From Gonium pectorale (taxonomy: Eukaryota; Chlorophyta; Chlorophyceae; Chlamydomonadales; Volvocaceae): a stretch of DNA of 64,000 nucleotides. The notes beneath the pieces are model-generated. The model had not been told where the DNA came from. It did no database searches and worked only from the letters and a program-made list of their open reading frames with translations. How positions within the stretch are numbered: the first letter of the stretch is position 1; each line of letters opens with the position of its first letter. Below are positions 57,379-64,000 of the stretch, piece by piece. Made by a program: the position numbers and the translations under genes. The stretch covers positions 1,432,473-1,496,472 of the forward strand of contig LSYV01000007.1 in the NCBI GenBank assembly GCA_001584585.1. Direction: 5' to 3'.

Positions 57379-58788
57379 CTTTCAGAATCACTGACCTGGC
57401 CAGAGGTTGATGTAGAGGCCGAAGAACACGAGGTGGCGGCCATGGCTTTGGAAGCTTCGCTAGTATATTGGGGCTTCAGTTTGCCTTTACTGACGTGCAT
57501 GCGGCCGGCTCGCCTCGAAGAATGCGAGGTATGGGTCAAGAGTGCTCTTAATAGCCTAAGAGCGCCCGAAGTACGCTTGAAGGACCACGCATGTGAACGT
57601 CTGGGTCGTTGTTCGTTGTTCCCCACGGGACTCACCGAGGGTGCAGGCACCCATATCACGGCAGCTGCTTGCCATATAAGTGGGCGTTTTCTTCTTATTG
57701 CCATAGACCGCGAGAAACGCATGAAGTATTGAGGATTCGGGTTTCACTGTGCCATGCTCGCAAGGTTAGCATACTGTTCCCATGTGCACAATATTGCGGC
57801 CTGTCTCTTTAGTGAAGATGTTCAGGAACACAGTCCTGGCACAGGTACGGTCAGGTGCGCACTACAACCTGAGGGCAGATTCCCTCAGATGCCGTCCGCC
57901 CCAGGTTCCCTGCATTATTAATGTGCATTACAGGCCTATGCCGATATGCCTCTTTTTAGTCAGGGTCGGTCGGGATACGGCTGATGGCACCTATGTGGCA
58001 GGTATCTGTTGCAGGCCTTGCACTGTCTGGGACAGAGCAGTTCAAGCACGGCGGGGCCGGATGAGGTGACGGTACAGCGGTGTACAAGCTCCATGGCTGC
58101 ACGCCTCAAGGAGCGCGGCATTTGGAGGGCAATTGAGCCTACTACGTGCGGATGGAAAGGCGTCTCAAGCACCGGCAAGTGTGCTGCGACCCTCAAGGAC
58201 CCTCCGCCTTATCCATACCTGTTGCCAAGGGCGCTCAGTGGCCCAGGGCGCCAACCGTCCATATAAAGTCTCCCCTACATGCTGCATGGTAGCGAGGCTG
58301 CGAGGGGCATGAGGGACCGCTTCAGTGCCTGTTTGCAAACCCCAAATCACCATGTGTTTTGGGGGGGAGGGTTCTTGCTGCGTGCACCCCTGCGCAAATG
58401 TGCCCCATGGATATCGGTAAGCAGCGCCAACCGCACCTGGCGCCCGGGCAGTTGGAAAAAAGAGCAACCTGCACAGAAAGAGGTAGCCCGCCTCTACGGC
58501 CATACACGGCCGACGTTTCCAATAGGGCGGGCGGGTACAGAGCAAGACATGTGACGTTCCCCCGAAACCACCCGTGGGTCCGTGGGTGACTGGTGTATGG
58601 GGAAACCTCACCAAACCCCGCACGAACGAAGTGGAGCCTGCCTCAAATCACCTGCGGCCTGATCCACGGTCCGTTCAGTTTGCAACAAGCGCCTTCCGCG
58701 TGTCCTGACGCCACGGATGTTGTTGTTCCCGTGGGAAGTGCAGCAGCACAGGCGGTAACAGGCAGTTACCTTTACGATTGATAGCGCC
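57379..58788. other. region between two outward-facing genes, partly exonic on the minus strand
   Basis: The minus-strand gene probably extends through short exons near 57555-57491 and 57459-57401, whose phases I could not reconcile. The rest is presumed promoter for both genes. It carries dispersed repeat B copy 2 at 58452-58485 and no other recognised element. Confidence 0.4.
58452..58485 (+). repeat. dispersed repeat B, copy 2
   Basis: ggaaaaaagagcaacctgca followed by cagaaagaggta, matching copies at 22318-22350 and (reversed) 50306-50340. Confidence 0.6.
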
Positions 58789-61700
58789 ATGGCGCTGCAC
58801 GGCGCAAGTGTAGTGCCGGCAGCTCGCTCGACAACTCGCTCGACAACAGTACAGCTTTGTGTTGCACGTGCTTGCAGACATGGGAATGAACTCGGGCTGC
58901 TGTTGGAAACAGCAAGCCGCGGGCGTTTGAAAGGCGTCAACTGTCTGGAAACCTCGGCCCTGTCGGCCCTGTCGGCCCTGTCGAACCCCATTATAGCAAC
59001 CGCCACGCAATATCATTCTATACTTTGGACGTACACTGTGGTGTCCTGTTGTTCCGCGTGCTGCTTCCGGACATTGACCCAGGGGTCGTTTCGACCCACA
59101 ACACCAAACGAGCGGCCTACGTCTCAATGCCAAAGCTCGGCTGCCTTCCGTTTTTCTTAGTGCAGAGACCGCTGGCGAGTGCCTCGCAAGCGTCCGCCGA
59201 GTCTGTGCGGGCGCAAGGCGCAGGCGAAGGGCACGGCGGGCGCTCCGCGTTCGCTCCTTGGCGCGTGGCGACGCCTGCCGCGACCTCGCGTGCGGCACGG
59301 CCGCAGACGGCCCCGGGCAGCAGCAATAGCAGCAGCGGCAGCGGAAGTGGCAGCGGCACCGGCAGCGACGCGGAGGGTGTGTCGTCTGACGCGTTCCACA
59401 GCAGCGACGCAAGCTCCGTCACGTATAGCGATGACACCAACCTGCGCAACATGACCGCGACGGGTGGGTCGACGCCGCTGACCGCCGCCCTGCCGCCTGA
59501 GGTGTAAGCACGCTGCCGTCCACACCCCACCCAAGATGGCGACCAGGCGTCGCATGACCTTTCGCTCCCGCGGGTGGCCCCACCGCACCCCAACCAACGC
59601 CTCCGGTCACAAACCACGGCCGCTTGTGTTATCGTACTCACGGAGTGCCAAGCTTCCTCGGACATGGGCTCTCGTATTGACACGGGGTCCGTCGCCTGCC
59701 CGCAGAGGACCTGGAGGCCTCAGCTGAGAGCGAGGAGGAGCCAAAGTGAGCAACAGCGGCGCACGGGATCTGCCCGACCGTGGCGTGCCTGCCACCCAGT
59801 CGCGTCGCGCCGTGCTATAGTGTCCCATTTAGCCCCGCCCCACGCATGCCCTAAACACCTGACCCACCCCGCGATCGACGTCCCTGCCGTCAACCCCCTC
59901 CGGCTCGAGCACATCGGCCCATGCGTTCGCCGATCTATGGTTACGTACGAGCTTCTGCCCCTCGCAGCGTGCTGCTGTGGCGGCGCTTCAGCCTGTCGCA
60001 GTACCTGTCCTCCGTGTCCCCCTCCTGGCGGCGGGTGGTGGGCTGCTTCGAGTACAGCCTGGTCGGCCGGCCCAGCAACGACAAGTCCCTGGGGCTGCAG
60101 GTACACGCTCCGTACCTGTCGTACCAGCCGCACCAGCTGCACATGATGCGTTAGTACTTGATCTCGTGGGTTGCCCTGGGGCTTACCGCGTGTCTGCCGT
60201 GCTTTGCGGCGCCCCGCGTCCCCCCGGGCTGCCGCGCAGGGCTGGCGCAGCGGCCGGCTGCGGCGCTGGGAGCTGAGGTTCCCGGTGCTGTCAATCCTGG
60301 ACTCCCCAGGCCAAGCCAAGCCGGGAGAGGGCTTCCACGAGTGGCCACTTTTTGACGTCTTCAAGGTGCGCCTGAGTTGGCAGCCTATTTGCAGGCTGTC
60401 TGGGACACTAGGCACGCCGTGCTTTGGCATCAGGCGCTGAAGCGGGGTAGGGACGGCAATCATGACCCTTTACCCCATCCTACCACTCGCATCTCGTCCA
60501 TCCCCCGGCTTTCACGGAAGTGTAATCTGTAACCTGGCACTGGAAGAGGGGGCATTTGGGCCGGGTAGGCAACACATCCGCGCGCGCCAGTGGACGGTTA
60601 CTGGCTGGCAGGCGGCCGAGCGAGGGAGCCTTCAGTGTCGGGGAGCCTTCAGGTTTCGGAAACCGCGCGCCTCGCCACGACAGCCATGGCATGTCCGGGT
60701 ATGCGGCGAGAGCTCTGATCCGTTCCGTTGCTAGATGCACAGTAAGTCCGACGCGCGTTTCACGGTCAACAGGGGGCCGGTGACCGCAGACCTTGGCATC
60801 TCTCCTCCCCGCGCCCGTCTCCCTACCCATGCTCCCCGTGTCCACCCCTCCCCCTGTCCAGATCGACCTGCGCGACCTTGCTGGCTGGCCCGGCTACCTG
60901 GCGTCACTCAAGCGGGCCGACCGGTGGAACGTCAGGCAGCGCTGCAAGGTGGGGGCGGGGCCGGGGGCGGAGGCGGGGGGCCTCCTCATCTCGTCTGAGA
61001 CATTGGGGCATGCGGTGTGGATTTTGCGGCATAGTGCAGCACCAGAAAGGATGCTCCTTTGAGGGCGGGATGCAGCACAGACACCCGGAAGGTTCGTAAT
61101 CAATCTGCTGAGGTCTCGGGCTTGCCATCAGCCGCTTGCCGCTCCTCTGCATGGCGGCGACCGCTGCAGCACACAGCATGCTGTGGCGACTGCACACGAA
61201 AGCAATCGCTTCAAGTCACTCGAGACCTGAGGCCCTGTACCTTCCATCATCGGGCTAACCAAGGCTGCAACCCCCCGACCATGCAGCTGTTCCACTCCTT
61301 CGAGTCGGACGGGCGGCTGGTGAGCCAGCTGGTGGCTCTGGGACCAGAGGTATTTGGCGGCAGCGGCAACGCAAACAGTAGTCTCGGTGGCGCAGCCTCA
61401 GCTGCCTCAGCTTGGCCGCCTCCGCCTCCACCGCCCTCTGCCATCAGCGCTTGCCAGACCTCGCAGCACGCCCCAATGGCGCCTCCGCCGGCAGCGCCCG
61501 GGCAGCAGGCCACCGCGCCAAAGAGCTTCTCGGCTCCGCAGCTCAAGCACGGCAAGCAGCGCGGCCGTGGTGACGGCTTCCCGCCGGGCGCCGACTGCCC
61601 GCCGCCGCCGCTGCCGCCGCTGCTGACCCCCGGTTCGGCGCCGGAGGCCGAGGCGCTGCTGGAGCAGTTGTGGGGGCTGTACGAGCAGACCGGCGCGCGC

Positions 61701-63292
61701 AACGGGTTTGTGGAGTGCACCCAGCAGCACTTCAAGAGGCTGCTGCGGGAGGCACCGGGGGTGCAGGTGCGCACGCGCTGGAGTGGGGGCATGAAGGCTG
61801 GCCATCAGCCGGCGAACGTGTGGTTTGTAGGCCTTCCAGCGCGCTTGAGCCTACAAGGCGGCTTGCAGTGCTGCCCCGAATCGTGCCCATTTGAGTGTCT
61901 TCGCGGCGTTTATGCCTCGTTAGGGGCTTACCGGTTCCGGCATTCCTCGTCCGTCCAAGCCTTGCTCCTCTTGTGTGGGCGGTCTCACCCCTCCTCCCCT
62001 GCGTCGCACACCCGCCATAACCCGCACTTTTACAGGTTGCGGTGATCCGGCAGGGCCCAGGCGGAGCCGCCAGCGGCGGCGCGGTGTCGCCGGGCGGTGC
62101 ATCTCGCCCCTCTTGCTCCCCGGGCGCGGGGCCCATCCTGGCGTTCGGCGTGCTGCTGCCGCAGCGCGAGAGCCTGCAGGTGCTGTACGTCGGCATGCAG
62201 TACGACAACCCACTTGTACGGCAGTCCAGCTGCTACTTCCAGGTGCGAATGGGCTGCGGGGCTCGCGCACCCTTCCTGATTGAATGCAACTGGCCCGGGT
62301 GCCGGTGCTGCGAGGACTCAACCGCCTCCGGTAGACCCCTTCGCCCGGGCCTGCAGCCAGGTCCCTGCGGGCATTGCACTGCCGCAACAGCTTATGGGCG
62401 ACCCACCCACATTGTTGGAGCGCCTTGGGGGACATGGTTCCGCGCACGCGATGTTCTTCAGACCACGCATCTGAATTGGAGCCGTTGCTTACCGCCAACG
62501 GGGCCCCCTCCCCGACGCGTGCCCACCATTCCAGATCCTGACAGTGGGGCTGCTTGTGGCTCTGACGCACAATGAGACGGTGCGGCAGCGCGCCGCGGCC
62601 GCCGCCGCCCTCGCCAAGGAGCTCCCGCCGGGGACCATTACGGCCGGCACGGGCATGGCCCCGGCGGCCGCCACCGTGGCGGCACCGGACTCAGCGGCCG
62701 TCATCACCGCCGCCGCAGCAACGGCGGCGCTGCCGCCGCAGTCACCTTACCCGGGGGCTATCACCGCCGTCGCAGACGGCACCGCCGCCGGCATCGGCGC
62801 CGACGCTGCGCTGGCCCGGCCACCGACGGCTACGCTGACGGCGGTGGCCCACGCAGCGGTTGCGGCGTCGCCGCTGGGTGCTCGGCCGGGACTGATTGAC
62901 ACGCTAGACCTAGGCCCAGGCAGAAGGTGGGTGCGCCCGATCCGCGGCCGCCTGGCTGTTTGTAGCTGCACCTGGCGGCCTGCCCTGCCGCCGCCCGTAC
63001 CTTGCCGGGTCCCATGCACAATATCGTCAATATGACGACAGCTTGCGCCGGCCGGTCTAGGGCGCTTCTGGAAGAGGATGCGCCTACCCCGCCCGCGTTG
63101 CTGCCCCTATCTCCCCCCTCCCCTGCACCCCTAAACCCCCCAACCCCGCGCAGGTTCGTGAAGGAGCACCTGGGCGCCGCGGGACACCCCATCAGCATGT
63201 ACACGAGGGGCATTGGGCCCATCGCAGACAAGATGTCGTGCCGCCTGCTCGGCCGCTACTTCACGCCCCGCCAGTACCTCAACGACCCCTGA
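58789..63292 (+). CDS. uncharacterised, probably organelle-targeted protein; possible FemAB/GNAT-like acyltransferase
   Basis: Exons 59166-59498, 59708-59745, 59968-60100, 60240-60365, 60862-60948, 61287-61766, 62036-62242, 62535-62926 and 63154-63292 all join in phase with GT-AG sites. The likely first exon begins at ATG 58789 (MALHGASVVPAARSTTRSTT, transit-peptide-like); its 3' border is not fixed. The N-terminal part is a Ser/Gly linker (SSGSGSGSGTGSDAEG) and an acidic patch (DLEASAESEEEP). Conserved-looking blocks follow: SQYLSSVSPSWRRVVGCFEY, RRWELRFPVLSILDSPGQ, LAGWPGYLASLKRADRWNVR, QQHFKRLLREAPG, ILAFGVLLPQRESLQVLYVG, and a final SMYTRGIGPIADKMSCRLLG before RYFTPRQYLND. The order 'W.xYLAS-K....R', then a strand-rich core, recalls the BioF2/FemAB-like GNAT fold, but this is by eye. 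Alternative: an algal-specific family. The Ala-rich insert at 62570-62900 is probably a loop. Confidence 0.6.
58954..58983 (+). repeat. 9-bp tandem repeat, three copies
   Basis: tcggccctg occurs three times head to tail at 58954-58980, followed by tcg. If exonic it would encode an SAL triplet repeat. A second small duplication, ctcgctcgacaa, lies at about 58820-58845. Confidence 0.85.
60434..60537 (+). repeat. dispersed repeat A, copy 2 (intronic)
   Basis: gcgctgaagcggggtag, acggcaatcatgaccc, tcgtccat, cccccggcttt and tctgtaacctg in the same order as at 39781-39893. It lies in the intron 60366-60861, in the sense orientation of its host gene. Confidence 0.85.
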
Positions 63293-64000
63293 TACGCGTG
63301 GAGCGGCGCGGCGATCGGGGGTGAAGGGAGGACGGAGCGGGCTGGAGGGGGAGCGGAGGTCACACGTGGCGGAGCAGGCGAAGCTGGCCCAAACGACTAT
63401 GGGGCTGGCGTGGCAGCAGAAGGGGTCCGAGGAGTGGCGGACAGTGGGTGGCGACGGTGGTCGATAGGGAACCATTGTTGAGCGCTTGTGGACGGCAGAT
63501 GACTTGCAGAGGAAAAACAGGTGCGCGATACCCCATCTGCGAGTGGGCGAGCAGCCCTAGTTGGGTTCTTGGGTAGGACTGGTCTGACACGTTTAGGGCT
63601 TGGCAAGAAGCCAGCTTGACCGCCATAGCCAACTTGGGAGGGCTGGCGACGCACAGCCATGGGCAGTAGGTGCGAGGGTGTTGCGGAACTCGGTAGTGGC
63701 AGCTGAGGGGATGCGGGTGCTGGGCGTCACACCGCGCCGCGATGCGCCGGCCTGCCAAGCGGCACTGAGGGTTGAGCTCACGTCCCGAGGGTTTGGGGTG
63801 AAAATACCGCAGCGGAGTACCGCAGCGGAGTACGTATGGAGCAGCTGTGTGATGCGCTTTGGAGGGCAGTGACATGGTCGCTGTGAAGGGATACGACCGG
63901 AAGTGGACGCGCAAGTACGAGCAAGTAGGGGCCCGGGAGGCCCGCCCGGTGGCGTCGGGGAGAGACGTGCCGCGTCCTCGTAATATGGCATTTGATTTCA
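63293..64000. other. 3' flank of the last gene to the window edge
   Basis: Presumed 3' UTR and spacer. A 13-base direct repeat (cgcagcggagtac) sits near 63809-63833. No TGTAA was noticed before the window ends, and no further gene is supported. Confidence 0.5.

Noticed and set aside
61247..61792. 181-codon minus-strand frame
   Set aside because: Gly/Ser-rich antisense of exon 61287-61766, which joins its neighbours in phase.
1..64000. CRISPR arrays, prophage, viral or toxin genes, bacterial operons
   Set aside because: No spaced direct-repeat array, no phage or viral domain and no tightly packed co-directional genes; all recognised genes are intron-containing and algal.

Overview
The window is nuclear DNA of a volvocine green alga, close to Chlamydomonas in style. 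The evidence is GC-rich and very protein-like exons, many short GT-AG introns, TGTAA poly(A) signals, a pherophorin-type wall protein, a radial-spoke protein and a nuclear-encoded chloroplast sulfate permease. It is a draft assembly with N gaps at 24312-24549 and 43965-43984. Nothing in it looks bacterial, viral or CRISPR-like. Species cannot be fixed from the sequence alone. I joined exons by hand and checked reading phase across introns wherever exon coordinates are given.

Layout. 1-1105 (-): the 3' part of a pherophorin-like hydroxyproline-rich wall protein, cut by the left edge; the Gly-rich forward frame over the 51-bp repeats is its shadow. 5217-20841 (+): a giant receptor-type cyclase with signal peptide, periplasmic-binding-like ectodomain, one membrane helix and two cyclase-type modules. 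The first module is split by roughly 2,200 residues of low-complexity sequence. 23263-27607 (+): RSP7, with an RIIa domain and about seven EF-hand-like loops. 28474-31080 (-): a CPBP/CAAX-type membrane protease. It is head-to-head with 31397-33899 (+), a WBP11-type splicing factor. 35188-36494 (-): SULP1, the CysT-like chloroplast sulfate permease. 37808-42637 (+): a very long GT31 glycosyltransferase. 45563-49540 (-): pTAC10, a plastid-transcription-associated S1 protein. 51302-53153 (+): a Ser/Thr kinase with a possible plastid leader. 55856-57378 (-): an unrecognised, probably membrane-associated protein. 58789-63292 (+): a probably organelle-targeted protein, perhaps of the FemAB/GNAT acyltransferase type.

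Themes. Several neighbours are plastid or flagellar proteins (SULP1, pTAC10, RSP7, possibly the CPBP protease, the kinase and the last gene), but this is ordinary eukaryotic gene order, not an operon. The more unusual material is the cyclase architecture, the last gene, and two dispersed non-coding repeat families shared between introns and spacers of otherwise unrelated genes. Non-coding stretches include a decayed tandem/inverted-repeat element at 22712-22874 and a tRNA-like A-box/B-box pair at 5985-6062.
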